Assembly: GCA_938004015.1 (NCBI GenBank)
Contig: CALKWU010000189.1
Span: 1 to 37,046 of the forward strand
Direction of reading: 5' to 3'
DNA from: an uncultured Oceanobacillus sp.
Lineage (GTDB): Bacteria; Bacillota; Bacilli; Bacillales; Amphibacillaceae
DNA: 37,046 bases
Shown here: positions 23,313 to 31,661 of the stretch, piece by piece
How the letters are laid out: each line of letters starts with the position of its first letter
Numbering within the stretch: position 1 is the first letter of the stretch
The notes under the pieces: generated by a model
The model's database searches: none
Seen by the model: the letters and a program-made list of their open reading frames with translations, nothing else
Told to the model about the DNA's origin: nothing
Translations under genes and position numbers: made by a program

Positions 23313-25319
23313 TTATGAAATCACAGAACCGTTCGGTACATGTTGTGGTGCTTCGATGACCGTCAATTTCCCGTCGTCCGCTTCAGCAGATAAAATCATG
23401 CCTTGGCTGATTTCCCCACGCATTTTCCGTGGTTTTAAATTCGCGACGATGACGACTTTTTTACCGACCAACTCTTCCGGATTCGGGTAGTATTCGGCAA
23501 TGCCGGAAAGAATTTGTCGATGCGCCTTATCGCCGGCATCGAGTCGGAATTTAAGCAATTTATCCGCGCCTTCCACTTTGGAACATTCAATCACTTCGGC
23601 GACTTTCAACTCTACCCGGTCAAATTGATCGATTTTAATTTGTTTGTCCTTTACAGAAACGAGCTCGGTTTCTTCCGGGTCCCATTCTTCGTTTTTTGCA
23701 TGACCACCCATTTGCGAACGGATATATTCCACTTCTTCCTCTACATCCAGTCTTGGGAAAATCGGCTTGCCTTTTTTAATGACCGTCGCACCTTCTGGGA
23801 AATGACCGAATTGTACGAGTTCCCAACTTCCTGCCGCTTCCCCTTCCACACCAAGTTGTTCAAAAATTTGCTTCGGAGATTGTGTGATGAACGGTTGCAA
23901 CAGTGTAGCGGCAACCCGTAAACTTTCCGCCAAATGATACATCACACTTGCCAATTCATTTCGCTTGTCATCTTCTTTGGCGATTTTCCAAGGTTCGGTT
24001 TCGTCGATATATTTGTTCGCACGGGAAATCAATTGCCACACTTGTGACAAAGCGCTACTGAACTGCATTTTTTCCATTTCTTTTTGATAGTCTTCAATCA
24101 CTTGATCAACGGTTTTTTGTAAATCTTCATCATAAGCAGTGACGAACCCTTCATAGTTCGGTACTTTCCCGTCGAAATATTTGTTGATCATCGCAACAGT
24201 ACGGTTCAACAAGTTTCCAAGGTCATTGGCCAAATCGTAATTCACACGGGAAACGAAATCTTCCGGTGTGAAGACGCCATCGCTGCCGAAAGGAACTTCA
24301 CGCATGAGGTAATAACGGAGGGCATCCAACCCGTAACGTTCTACGAGCATCTCCGGATATACAACGTTTCCTTTCGATTTGGACATTTTTCCGTCTTTCA
24401 TCAATAACCAGCCGTGGCCGAAAACTTGCTTCGGAAGCGGCAGGTCAAGTGCCATCAACATAATCGGCCAATAAATCGTATGGAAACGGACGATTTCTTT
24501 TCCGACCATATGCACATCGGCAGGCCAATATTTCTTGAACAGGCTGTCATTTTCTGTACCATAGCCTAGTGCAGTGATATAGTTTGTCAATGCATCAATC
24601 CATACGTAAACGACATGTTTCGGATTGCTCGGCACCGGAATTCCCCAAGAAAAGACCGTACGGGAAACAGCAAGATCTTCGAGTCCCGGTTTAATGAAGT
24701 TGTTGATCATTTCATTTTTCCGGGATTCCGGTTGGATGAATTCAGGATGTTCGTCGTAATATTCCAATAAACGATCAGCATATTTGCTCATCCGGAAGAA
24801 GTAAGACTCTTCTTTGATCAACTCGCACGGATGTCCACTATCCGGTGATTTTCCGGCGATGACATTCCCGTCTTCATCGTATTCCTTATCGACGAGCTGG
24901 GATTCCGTATAAAACGTTTCATCCGGAATGGAATACCAACCCTCGTATTCCCCTAAGTAGATATCTCCTTGTTCGAGGAGTCGTTCGAAAATGTCTTGTA
25001 CCACTTTTTTATGATCCGGTTCGGTTGTCCGGATGAATTTGTCATGGCTGATGTCCAATAGTTTCCAAAGTCTTTGCATATCTTCCGCCATGCGATCCAC
25101 GTATTCTTGTGGTTCAATGTTCAATTCTTTCGCTTTTTGTTCGATCTTTTGCCCATGTTCATCACTACCTGTGAGATAAAATACATCATAACCCGTCATC
25201 CGTTTGTATCTAGCCATTACGTCACAGGCAATCGTGGAATAGGCATTTCCAATATGTAATTTTCCACTTGGATAATAAATCGGGGTCGTTATATAAAAGG
25301 TTTTGTTCGTATTACCCAT
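23313..25319 (-). CDS. metG: Methionyl-tRNA synthetase
   Basis: 668 residues. The class I catalytic core has the HIGH-type motif (SGKLHIGNAYS) and KMSKS (DGKMSKSKGN). The anticodon-binding helical domain follows, with a C-terminal EMAP/Trbp111-like tRNA-binding domain (about 560-668). The insert that carries zinc-binding cysteine pairs in many MetRSs lacks them here (GWYSIPDETFYTESQL, SPDSGHPC), as in the S. aureus enzyme. GAGGAGG precedes the ATG. A SigA promoter with a short leader lies upstream, leaving no space for a T-box. Confidence 0.98.
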   Translation of the reverse strand: MGNTNKTFYITTPIYYPSGKLHIGNAYSTIACDVMARYKRMTGYDVFYLTGSDEHGQKIEQKAKELNIEPQEYVDRMAEDMQRLWKLLDISHDKFIRTTEPDHKKVVQDIFERLLEQGDIYLGEYEGWYSIPDETFYTESQLVDKEYDEDGNVIAGKSPDSGHPCELIKEESYFFRMSKYADRLLEYYDEHPEFIQPESRKNEMINNFIKPGLEDLAVSRTVFSWGIPVPSNPKHVVYVWIDALTNYITALGYGTENDSLFKKYWPADVHMVGKEIVRFHTIYWPIMLMALDLPLPKQVFGHGWLLMKDGKMSKSKGNVVYPEMLVERYGLDALRYYLMREVPFGSDGVFTPEDFVSRVNYDLANDLGNLLNRTVAMINKYFDGKVPNYEGFVTAYDEDLQKTVDQVIEDYQKEMEKMQFSSALSQVWQLISRANKYIDETEPWKIAKEDDKRNELASVMYHLAESLRVAATLLQPFITQSPKQIFEQLGVEGEAAGSWELVQFGHFPEGATVIKKGKPIFPRLDVEEEVEYIRSQMGGHAKNEEWDPEETELVSVKDKQIKIDQFDRVELKVAEVIECSKVEGADKLLKFRLDAGDKAHRQILSGIAEYYPNPEELVGKKVVIVANLKPRKMRGEISQGMILSAEADDGKLTVIEAPQHVPNGSVIS

Positions 25320-25362
25320 GGGTGAACCTCCTCATTCTAGTATCATTCGACTTATAAAATCT

Positions 25363-25391
25363 ATTGTAGCGATTATTTAGTCATTTGCCAA
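25363..25391 (-). promoter_or_regulatory. SigA promoter of metG
   Basis: On the minus strand TTGGCA (25386-25391), 17 nt, TACAAT (25363-25368). The leader would be about 38 nt. It diverges from the abrB promoter about 90 nt away; the DNA between is AT-rich without recognised sites. Confidence 0.72.
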
Positions 25392-25476
25392 ATTGTTCAT
25401 GGAATATGCAATTTTTTCCTGATTTTTCACTCCAAATAATAAATTTTATATTCACGATGCATTTTTAAAAACTGAA

Positions 25477-25505
25477 TTGACAATATTTTTCGGAATTGGT
25501 ATTCT
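25477..25505 (+). promoter_or_regulatory. SigA promoter of abrB
   Basis: TTGACA (25477-25482), 17 nt, TATTCT (25500-25505) on the plus strand. The leader to the ATG would be about 105 nt; a long leader is also known for B. subtilis abrB. An ATCGACA at about 25567-25573 resembles half of a Spo0A box with one mismatch, too weak to call. Confidence 0.7.
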
Positions 25506-25617
25506 ATTGCTAAGAATTAGTACTATTTTACGTGTGTTAAACGTCCTTCATCGATTGTTAACAATCATCGACATAAGGGAGTTTTATTATTCTATCATTT
25601 GTAAAGAGGGTGAAAAA

Positions 25618-25902
25618 ATGAGATCCACTGGTATTGTCCGAAGAATGGATGAACTTGGAAGAGTCGTTATTCCCATCGAACTGAGACGGACTTTGAACAT
25701 TAAAGAAAAGGATCCGATCGAGATTTATGTAGACAAAGATAAAATTGTCCTGAGAAAATACGAATCCCGTATGGCTTGCCAAATTACTGGAAAAGTATCT
25801 GATGATAATCTGCTCCTTGCCGGTGGAAAATTGATCCTCAGCAAAGAAGGTGCACTAGAGTTAATGGAAGAAATTGAATCCCTCATTGTAGATAAAAAAT
25901 GA
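25618..25902 (+). CDS. abrB: Transition-state regulator AbrB
   Basis: A 94-residue DNA-binding protein with an N-terminal AbrB swapped-hairpin domain (RSTGIVRRMDELGRVVIPIE, about 2-50) and the C-terminal multimerisation part containing Cys54 (SRMACQITGKV). AbrB represses stationary-phase and biofilm genes during growth. The ATG at 25618 is used (AGAGGGTG 5 nt upstream). The open frame continues 47 codons upstream, but those overlap the promoter and do not look like protein. It is divergent from metG and convergent with rsmI, the usual arrangement. Confidence 0.97.
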   Translation: MRSTGIVRRMDELGRVVIPIELRRTLNIKEKDPIEIYVDKDKIVLRKYESRMACQITGKVSDDNLLLAGGKLILSKEGALELMEEIESLIVDKK

Positions 25903-25922
25903 ACAAAACGATCCGGAAAATC

Positions 25923-25960
25923 AAAAAACTGGGTACCATACAGCCCAGTTTATCTTTTTG
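25923..25960. terminator. Bidirectional terminator between abrB and rsmI
   Basis: AAACTGGG (25926-25933) pairs with CCCAGTTT (25944-25951). TATCTTTTT follows on the plus strand and a T6 run follows on the minus strand, so it suits both convergent genes. Confidence 0.82.
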
Positions 25961-25965
25961 TGGAG

Positions 25966-26841
25966 TTATTCTCCGATATGAAAATGCTGGTAAACCATCC
26001 GTTTCGGAAGTCCCCGATCGAGTGCCGTCCGTTTAATCGCCTCTTTGCTTGTGTATCCTTTTTCCGTTATATAATATTCCACATGTTCTTTAATTCCCAA
26101 ATCTCTCCACCAATTTACCGCTTCCTCGGCGCCTGAATCTGTATTTTTTTCAACAACGAGGACGAATTCACCTTTTAATTCCCGGTTTGTAATGGAAGAG
26201 ATGACGTCCGACAGTGTCCCACGGATATATTCCTCAAATCGTTTCGTCAGTTCCCGCCCCAACGTGATATGCCGGTCACCCAACACTTCTTGCAATGCAC
26301 GGAGGGTATCCTTCACCCGGTAAGGTGATTCATAAAAAATCAATGTGGCTGGAAGACTTTTCAATTGGTTGAGGACTGCTTTCTTTTCTTTATTTTTACG
26401 GGGTAAAAAGCCGTAAAAATAAAATTGATCGGTGGAAAGACCGGATGCAACAAGGGCTGTCAGCGCGGCATTCGCACCTGGAAGGGAAATGACTTTCACA
26501 TTCCTCTTGAGCGCCTCAGTCACCAAATCGTAACCGGGATCGGAAATACCCGGCATTCCCGCATCACTCACGACTGCGATTTGCGCTCCTTCTTCCGCCT
26601 GCTTGATCAATTGCTCGATTTTTTCCTTTTTCGTATGTTCATGATAACTCGTAAGCGGCGTATCGATTTCAAAGTGCCGGAGCAGTTTTTTCGTGTTTCG
26701 CGTGTCTTCCGCCGCTATCAACGTAGCGGTCCGCAACGTATTCAACGCCCGGAAAGTGATGTCTTCCAAATTCCCGATCGGCGTCGGAACGAGATAAATC
26801 GCCCCTTCCTGTTCATTTTCAAAACTCTTTTGAATAGTCAT
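25966..26841 (-). CDS. rsmI: 16S rRNA 2'-O-ribose C1402 methyltransferase RsmI (YabC)
   Basis: A 291-residue tetrapyrrole-methylase-fold SAM methyltransferase. Motifs: LVPTPIGNLEDIT, AAEDTRNTKKLL, VSDAGMPGISDPG and FYESPYRV. It methylates the 2'-OH of C1402 in the decoding centre. The C-terminal helical extension is present. The ATG at 26839-26841 is preferred over a GTG three codons upstream, though the ribosome site is weak for both. It overlaps the end of the GIY-YIG gene, pointing to translational coupling. Confidence 0.96.
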   Translation of the reverse strand: MTIQKSFENEQEGAIYLVPTPIGNLEDITFRALNTLRTATLIAAEDTRNTKKLLRHFEIDTPLTSYHEHTKKEKIEQLIKQAEEGAQIAVVSDAGMPGISDPGYDLVTEALKRNVKVISLPGANAALTALVASGLSTDQFYFYGFLPRKNKEKKAVLNQLKSLPATLIFYESPYRVKDTLRALQEVLGDRHITLGRELTKRFEEYIRGTLSDVISSITNRELKGEFVLVVEKNTDSGAEEAVNWWRDLGIKEHVEYYITEKGYTSKEAIKRTALDRGLPKRMVYQHFHIGE

Positions 26842-27106
26842 CAGCAGCACTTCTTTCCATACGCTCCATCAATTGTTCCTTTTCGAAACGGGTTAGTTGT
26901 TTGATTTCATATTCCCGTTTCATCGCTTGTTCTTTCGTCGGGAAATATTCTTTATACACGACCTCAAACGGACCGCGGCCACGGGTATATTTGGCTCCTT
27001 TTCCCGACTCATGCATTTTCAACCGACGCGACAAATCATTCGTATAACCTGTGTAGTAGGTACCGTCGTTGCATTTTAAAATATATACGAGATGTCTTTT
27101 ATCCAT
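26819..27106 (-). CDS. yazA: GIY-YIG domain protein, UPF0213 family (YazA)
   Basis: 95 residues made up of one GIY-YIG nuclease-like domain: HLVYILKCNDGTYYTGYTND, an Arg pair in LSRRLKMHESGKGAKYTRGR, and the catalytic Glu near AMKREYEIKQL. Most members of this small family have no assigned function. The ATG at 27104-27106 is used (AGGAG 9 nt upstream). Its start overlaps the end of the upstream methyltransferase and its end overlaps rsmI, so the three form a tight unit. Confidence 0.93.
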   Translation of the reverse strand: MDKRHLVYILKCNDGTYYTGYTNDLSRRLKMHESGKGAKYTRGRGPFEVVYKEYFPTKEQAMKREYEIKQLTRFEKEQLMERMERSAADDYSKEF

Positions 27107-27839
27107 AAATGATGCTCCTGGCTTCTTCGGTGTACGTTCCATCTTCATTGTATATATAAAGCGGTGGGAGGATTTTGATGTCCGGCTTCCCATCACGGAT
27201 TCCTTCAATCAAAAGCATATTCGCTTCTTTGCCGAACTTCGGATAAACGAAACGGATGCGTTTTGGCTCCAATTTATATTCCCGGAAAAGATCGATGATA
27301 TCGACAAGTCTTCCAGGCCGGTGTACCATGGCCACTTTTCCGCCGGGCCGGACATGTAATTTGCATGCCTGAACGACGTCTTCCAACGTGCAATACACTT
27401 CATGTCGAGCAATCGTAAGGTATTCATTTTCATTGTACTCGGTTTCACGAGGAGAACGGAAGTACGGTGGGTTGCATGTCACGACATCGAAATTGCTATG
27501 TCCGAGGACAGGTTGCATTTCCTTCAAATCGCCGTGGATGACCGATAATCGATCCGTCAAATTGTTCAAGGCGATGCTTCTTTCCGCCATATGGAAGATC
27601 CGCTCTTGGATTTCCACGCCGACGATTTCCGCCTGTGTACGTTTCGATAATAATAAAGGTATGACTGCATTCCCCGTACATAAATCCAAAATTCTTCCGC
27701 CCTTGATGGGGATATGGGCAAAATGAGCAAGCAACACCGCATCTAACGAAAAAGCGAAACAGCTAGGGCTTTGAATGATTTTCATCGATTCATCGGCCAA
27801 CAAAAAATCAATCCGTTCATCGTCATACAGTTTCACCAT
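27099..27839 (-). CDS. yabB: tRNA1(Val) A37 N6-methyltransferase-like protein (YabB, TrmN6 family)
   Basis: A 246-residue class I SAM methyltransferase with SAM motif I ILDLCTGNAVIPLLLS and the N6-adenine-type catalytic motif NPPYF. It groups with TrmN6/YfiC, which methylates A37 in tRNA1(Val) of E. coli; the substrate in Bacillales is less certain. AAAGGGA lies upstream of the ATG. It stands between yabA and yazA. Confidence 0.92.
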   Translation of the reverse strand: MVKLYDDERIDFLLADESMKIIQSPSCFAFSLDAVLLAHFAHIPIKGGRILDLCTGNAVIPLLLSKRTQAEIVGVEIQERIFHMAERSIALNNLTDRLSVIHGDLKEMQPVLGHSNFDVVTCNPPYFRSPRETEYNENEYLTIARHEVYCTLEDVVQACKLHVRPGGKVAMVHRPGRLVDIIDLFREYKLEPKRIRFVYPKFGKEANMLLIEGIRDGKPDIKILPPLYIYNEDGTYTEEARSIIYG

Positions 27840-27934
27840 GTTGCGTCCCTTTCCATATTCACAAACTTATCACCAGTTGTCTGTGGAGCAAACCGCTCCT
27901 ACAGAAACCAATGAATCGCTTATAAATCCTGCGA

Positions 27935-28288
27935 TTAATTTCTCTTCGTAAAAAAGTCCAAGCAAAAGATGCAATCTTCGTTTTGCCTTGGACTTCCAAA
28001 CTCTAAATTACAAATGTGGAAACCTTCTTCGTAGAGCCTTGCGAGATTGTCACGCCCTTCACCTGGAAGGATTGTCTTTTCATTATCATCATTTTTATCG
28101 TTATCATTATCCTGATTGATATTTGTCAGTTCCAAATGGTGGCGCAAATTATCGTTTTCCACTTTGAGGCGATGATTTTCTTCGAGAAGACTACTCAGTT
28201 TCCCCTTCAATTCGCCAAGTCGTTCATAAAGTTCACCAATTTGCTTTTCCATATCGGCAACTTGGTCAAATATTTCTCTATTGTTCAC
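27935..28288 (-). CDS. yabA: DNA replication initiation control protein YabA
   Basis: 117 residues. An N-terminal coiled coil (about 5-55, for tetramer formation) is joined by an Asn/Asp-rich linker (about 57-72) to a zinc-binding C-terminal domain with His91, Cys93, Cys106 and Cys109 (FHICNLEFG, EDCIFC). YabA bridges DnaA and the DnaN clamp and limits re-initiation. The start is taken at the second GTG (28286-28288): AGGTGAG lies 7 nt upstream, whereas an earlier GTG touches the site. The NDNDKNDDNE linker is unusually polar. Confidence 0.94.
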   Translation of the reverse strand: MNNREIFDQVADMEKQIGELYERLGELKGKLSSLLEENHRLKVENDNLRHHLELTNINQDNDNDKNDDNEKTILPGEGRDNLARLYEEGFHICNLEFGSPRQNEDCIFCLDFFTKRN

Positions 28289-28302
28289 GCCCACTCACCT
28301 CT

Positions 28303-29127
28303 TTATTCTGTGGTCTGCGCTAATATTCCTTCTTCAATCATTTCATCCAATGTATATTCAATTGTCCGTTCATGTTCCGTCAATTCGATTTGCACCAATT
28401 TTTCCAACATGTTCAAACCGACTACTTTTCCTTTTCCGTGTGGCGTTTCAATCATTTCGCCGAAGTCAGGAAGTTCCCGCTTAGCTTCTTCATAATGGTC
28501 GTTTTCATACTTCAAGCAACACATTAAGCGGCCGCACAAACCTGAGATTTTTGCCGGATTGAGAGAAAGGCTCTGATCTTTCGCCATTTTGATCGATACC
28601 GGTTCAAAATCTCCAAGAAACGTGGAACAGCAAAGCATTCTTCCGCAAGGGCCGATTCCCCCGAGCATCTTCGCTTCATCCCGGACGCCGATTTGGCGGA
28701 GTTCTATCCTTGTTTTGAACATGGCGGCAAGGTCTTTGACGAGATTACGGAAATCGATGCGCCCGTCAGCCGTAAAGTAGAATATGATTTTATTCCGATC
28801 GAAGGTGTACTCGACATCGACGAGATTCATTTCCAATCCATGTTCTTCCACTTTGACAGCACAAGCTTCCAACGCTTTTTCCGCTTCCCGTTTATTTTCG
28901 ATGACGGTACGCTTATCTTCTTCCGTTGCAACCCGTATCACCTTTTTCAACGGAAGGACGACATCTTCCTCATCCACTTTTTTACTTGCAATGACGACTT
29001 TTCCGAACTCGATGCCACGAATCGTTTCCACGATGACATAGCTGTCGAGAGTAATCTCTTCCTCCCCTGGATCGAAGTAATATATTTTACCTGCCTTTTT
29101 GAAACGGACACCAATAACTTCTATCAT
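28303..29127 (-). CDS. ricT: RicT (YaaT), PSP1-domain protein of the Ric complex
   Basis: A 274-residue PSP1 family protein with the conserved cysteine motifs GPCGRMLCCSTFLGDF and GLCGRLMCCLKYE. In B. subtilis RicT, RicA and RicF form a complex with [4Fe-4S] clusters that works with RNase Y in mRNA maturation and affects sporulation and competence. AGAGGTGAG lies upstream of the ATG. It sits between holB and yabA, the invariant order. Confidence 0.96.
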   Translation of the reverse strand: MIEVIGVRFKKAGKIYYFDPGEEEITLDSYVIVETIRGIEFGKVVIASKKVDEEDVVLPLKKVIRVATEEDKRTVIENKREAEKALEACAVKVEEHGLEMNLVDVEYTFDRNKIIFYFTADGRIDFRNLVKDLAAMFKTRIELRQIGVRDEAKMLGGIGPCGRMLCCSTFLGDFEPVSIKMAKDQSLSLNPAKISGLCGRLMCCLKYENDHYEEAKRELPDFGEMIETPHGKGKVVGLNMLEKLVQIELTEHERTIEYTLDEMIEEGILAQTTE

Positions 29128-29136
29128 ACTATTTTC

Positions 29137-30126
29137 TCACCTCTTCATTTGCAGAACGAGCTCTTCCATCACCAATACAGGTTGCACATTTTGCAAGAGC
29201 TTCCGTTTTGCTTCAATGACCAAATCCAAAAGCTTCGACAAGCGTTGACTGGAAAAAGTCATCGTCATTTTTTCCAACAAAGCATCCCCTTGTTTCAACA
29301 CGACCATGTTTTCTTCATTTTCGACGTGATGATAGAGAGAATCGCGCAATGTCAGAAGTAACAAGTCCAGTCCTCGTTCGTGATGCTTTCTTTCTTTGAA
29401 ATGCACAAGCCATTTCCTATGGAGAAAAAGATAAATATCTTCAGGTCTTGTTGTGAGCACTTCTATTAATTGTAGCACTAGCGCTCGTGCTTCCACAAAC
29501 CATTCGTCTTGACTCAGTTCAAACGCATCATCCAAATTGTTCGTAAGTGCACTCATCAGGACTGCATCTTGTTTATTCATCCCTTCCTCCATCAAACGCT
29601 TTTGAAATTGGAGGGGGTTCAACGGCTTCATGTCGATGATTTGACAACGGGAACGAATCGTCGGGAGAATCGACCCGCCGTTTTCCGTAAGCATCATCGC
29701 GGTCGTCTGTTTACTCGGCTCTTCCAAAAATTTGAGTAAACTGTTAGCCGCATTGACCGTCATCGTGTCCGCATCTTTTACGACATATACTTTTTGATTC
29801 GATTCCATACCGGTGAAAGAAAATTCCTTTTGCAAGTGCTCCACCTGTTCTTTAGAAATCGACAAACCCTCCGGCTCGATCCAATGGACATCCGGATGGT
29901 TGCCGGAGGTGATCCGAATGCAATTATTACACGTATTGCAGGGCTCCACGCCTTGTCTGTTTTCGCAAAAAAGGCTTTTCGCCAACAGAAGGGCCAGCTG
30001 TTGCTTTCCTGTTCCCCGCTCCCCTTGAAACAGATACGCATGAGAAATCCGGCCTTTTTTCATACTGTTTGTAAGGATGGTCGTTGCGAGTGGTTGTATT
30101 TCTTTCATTTCCGCCCAAGTGTTCAT
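29137..30126 (-). CDS. holB: DNA polymerase III subunit delta'
   Basis: 329 residues. AAA+ clamp-loader subunit with Walker A GERGTGKQ (35-42), zinc-binding Cys54, Cys63, Cys66 and Cys69, and LLKFLEEPS with the SRC motif. The C-terminal helical domain is more divergent. It works with DnaX and HolA to load the DnaN clamp. It ends 10 nt before ricT. A hairpin in the 86-nt gap to yaaR may attenuate transcription. Confidence 0.95.
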   Translation of the reverse strand: MNTWAEMKEIQPLATTILTNSMKKGRISHAYLFQGERGTGKQQLALLLAKSLFCENRQGVEPCNTCNNCIRITSGNHPDVHWIEPEGLSISKEQVEHLQKEFSFTGMESNQKVYVVKDADTMTVNAANSLLKFLEEPSKQTTAMMLTENGGSILPTIRSRCQIIDMKPLNPLQFQKRLMEEGMNKQDAVLMSALTNNLDDAFELSQDEWFVEARALVLQLIEVLTTRPEDIYLFLHRKWLVHFKERKHHERGLDLLLLTLRDSLYHHVENEENMVVLKQGDALLEKMTMTFSSQRLSKLLDLVIEAKRKLLQNVQPVLVMEELVLQMKR

Positions 30127-30161
30127 GAGTATCCTTCCTTATCTGATCGCCAACGATAGAT

Positions 30162-30208
30162 AAAAAAGCGGTGTCTTCCAATTCCAGGGGAACGAGACTC
30201 CCGCTTTT
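30162..30208 (-). terminator. Hairpin between yaaR and holB, possible attenuator
   Basis: AAAAGCGG (30164-30171) pairs with CCGCTTTT (30201-30208), and inner GTCT/AGAC and TTCC/GGAA pairs extend the stem. The minus strand continues CTTTTTTATC. It starts 5 nt after the yaaR stop, inside an otherwise co-directional run. Confidence 0.6.
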
Positions 30209-30212
30209 CTTT

Positions 30213-30647
30213 TCACATATATATGTTGATTAAGAGTCCTTTAATTTCACCGATAAGCCCCAAAATATCCACGGTTTTCTTTTCCTCGTCCAACACTTGT
30301 TCCGTCAATTCCAACAGCTTTTCATCAATTTCTTTCACAATCGTCAACTTGCGGCTATTCCCGTCAAAACCGATGGAATGTCCTTGTTGCAGTTGGAAAC
30401 TGCTTGAAACCGTTTCTTTCAAAAAACTTTTGATTAACCGTTTGAATTTTGCCAGTTCACGTAACGTACGGTAACGCACAAGCTTATCCCCTTGCGTGGA
30501 GATTTCTTGCATCAACTTTTCCAATTCCTGTTGTTTCAGTTTCAAAGATTCCGATTGGACGAGTTTCTGGAAGGATTGGTTTTCCGTAAACATTCGGTTC
30601 GGGATATTCATTTTCGTATGGGATTTCATCTCTTGACTGATTTTCAA
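30213..30647 (-). CDS. yaaR: YaaR family protein (DUF327)
   Basis: A 144-residue soluble, mainly helical protein of unknown function, conserved between darA and holB in Bacillales. The N-terminus is polar and variable; the conserved part is about 35-144 (KLVRYRTLRELAKFKRLIKSFLKE, TVDILGLIGEIKGLLINIYM). The start is TTG at 30645-30647 with GGAGTGGAGG immediately upstream, giving the MKI N-terminus of the family. No catalytic motif is visible. Confidence 0.9.
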   Translation of the reverse strand: MKISQEMKSHTKMNIPNRMFTENQSFQKLVQSESLKLKQQELEKLMQEISTQGDKLVRYRTLRELAKFKRLIKSFLKETVSSSFQLQQGHSIGFDGNSRKLTIVKEIDEKLLELTEQVLDEEKKTVDILGLIGEIKGLLINIYM

Positions 30648-30684
30648 TTTTCCTCCACTCCTTCCAACTCCGTCATCATGTCAA

Positions 30685-31014
30685 TTAAAATTGCACAAAG
30701 GATTCGATCGGTAAGATGAATACCGTTGCACCGCCGACTTCCACTTTGACAGGTTTAGGAATATACGATTCAGCGGTACCTCCCATAGGGGAAATCGGGG
30801 CAACCATTTGTTCACGCTGTGAGCAGTTGTCCTCGATGATTTCCAAAACTTTATCGACTTCTTCATCTCCACAACCGATCATCAACGTCGTGTTCCCTTC
30901 TTTCAAAAATCCACCTGTTGATGCCAGTTTTGTCGTTTTGAAATCCTCTTCGCCTAGTGCATTGATCAGCCGGTTTGAATCTTTATCTTGGATGACCGCC
31001 AAAATCAACTTCAT
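30685..31014 (-). CDS. darA: Cyclic-di-AMP receptor DarA (YaaQ, PII-like)
   Basis: A 109-residue PII-like protein matching the DarA/PstA family of c-di-AMP-binding trimers (MKLILAVIQDKDSNRLINAL, STGGFLKEGNTTLMIG, VEVGGATVFILP). DarA senses c-di-AMP; its output is not fully known. Its ATG overlaps the tmk stop as ATGA (31011-31014), so translation is coupled. Confidence 0.96.
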   Translation of the reverse strand: MKLILAVIQDKDSNRLINALGEEDFKTTKLASTGGFLKEGNTTLMIGCGDEEVDKVLEIIEDNCSQREQMVAPISPMGGTAESYIPKPVKVEVGGATVFILPIESFVQF

Positions 31015-31658
31015 CTTTGAGCTCTCCCTTCATTTTTTAAATATGCCAAAACACAGTCCAATGCATCGTTTACCACTTGTCCAAAGGATTGGTCCGCATC
31101 AATCTTTCGGATCCGCTCCGGATATTGCTTATGCAAAATCTTGTAACCTTCATACACTTTTTCATGGAATTCAAGTGCTTCCATATCCAGACGGTTCCTT
31201 TCTCTATGTTTATTCGCTCTGATCCGCTCCAATCCCTTTTTTGGATCGATATCAAATAATAGCGTCAAATTTGGCATACAGTCTTGGACGGCAAATTGGT
31301 TGATTTGCCATACTTCTTCCATACCAAGACCTCGCGCATATCCTTGATATGCCAGGCTCGAATCGATGAAACGATCACAGAGGACGACTTTCCCCTGTTT
31401 TATCGCCGGGAGAACTTTCTCGACGAGATGTTGTCTGCGTGCTGCGGCATAAAGCAATGCCTCGGTACGTTCCTCCATTTCGGTGTTCGCCGGGTCAAGA
31501 ATGATTTTACGGATTTGCTCTGCAATTTCAATTCCGCCGGGCTCTCTCGTTATGACGACTTCATAACCGGTTTGTTCTAATTTATCGGTTAATGCATGGA
31601 GGACGGACGTTTTCCCAGCACCCTCCACACCTTCGAATGTAATGAAATATCCTTTCAC
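31011..31658 (-). CDS. tmk: Thymidylate kinase
   Basis: A 215-residue P-loop kinase making dTDP from dTMP. Walker A GVEGAGKT (10-17), the DR(Y/F) motif as CDRFIDSSLAYQG, and the TREPGG motif are all present. It lies 3 nt after the decarboxylase gene and overlaps darA. Confidence 0.97.
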   Translation of the reverse strand: MKGYFITFEGVEGAGKTSVLHALTDKLEQTGYEVVITREPGGIEIAEQIRKIILDPANTEMEERTEALLYAAARRQHLVEKVLPAIKQGKVVLCDRFIDSSLAYQGYARGLGMEEVWQINQFAVQDCMPNLTLLFDIDPKKGLERIRANKHRERNRLDMEALEFHEKVYEGYKILHKQYPERIRKIDADQSFGQVVNDALDCVLAYLKNEGRAQR

Positions 31659-31661
31659 GGC

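Noticed and set aside
25320..25476. T-box or SAM riboswitch before metG
   Set aside because: The predicted promoter leaves only about 38 nt of leader, too short for either element, and no T-box consensus was seen.
25561..25580. Spo0A box in the abrB leader
   Set aside because: Only ATCGACA was found, one mismatch from the minimal box and alone; not enough to call.
25477..25617. 47-residue N-terminal extension of abrB
   Set aside because: It covers the abrB promoter and leader; the ribosome site and family length place the start at 25618.
28693..29361. 222-residue plus-strand frame opposite ricT and holB
   Set aside because: It is antisense to two clearly conserved genes, has no ribosome site and no recognisable domain.
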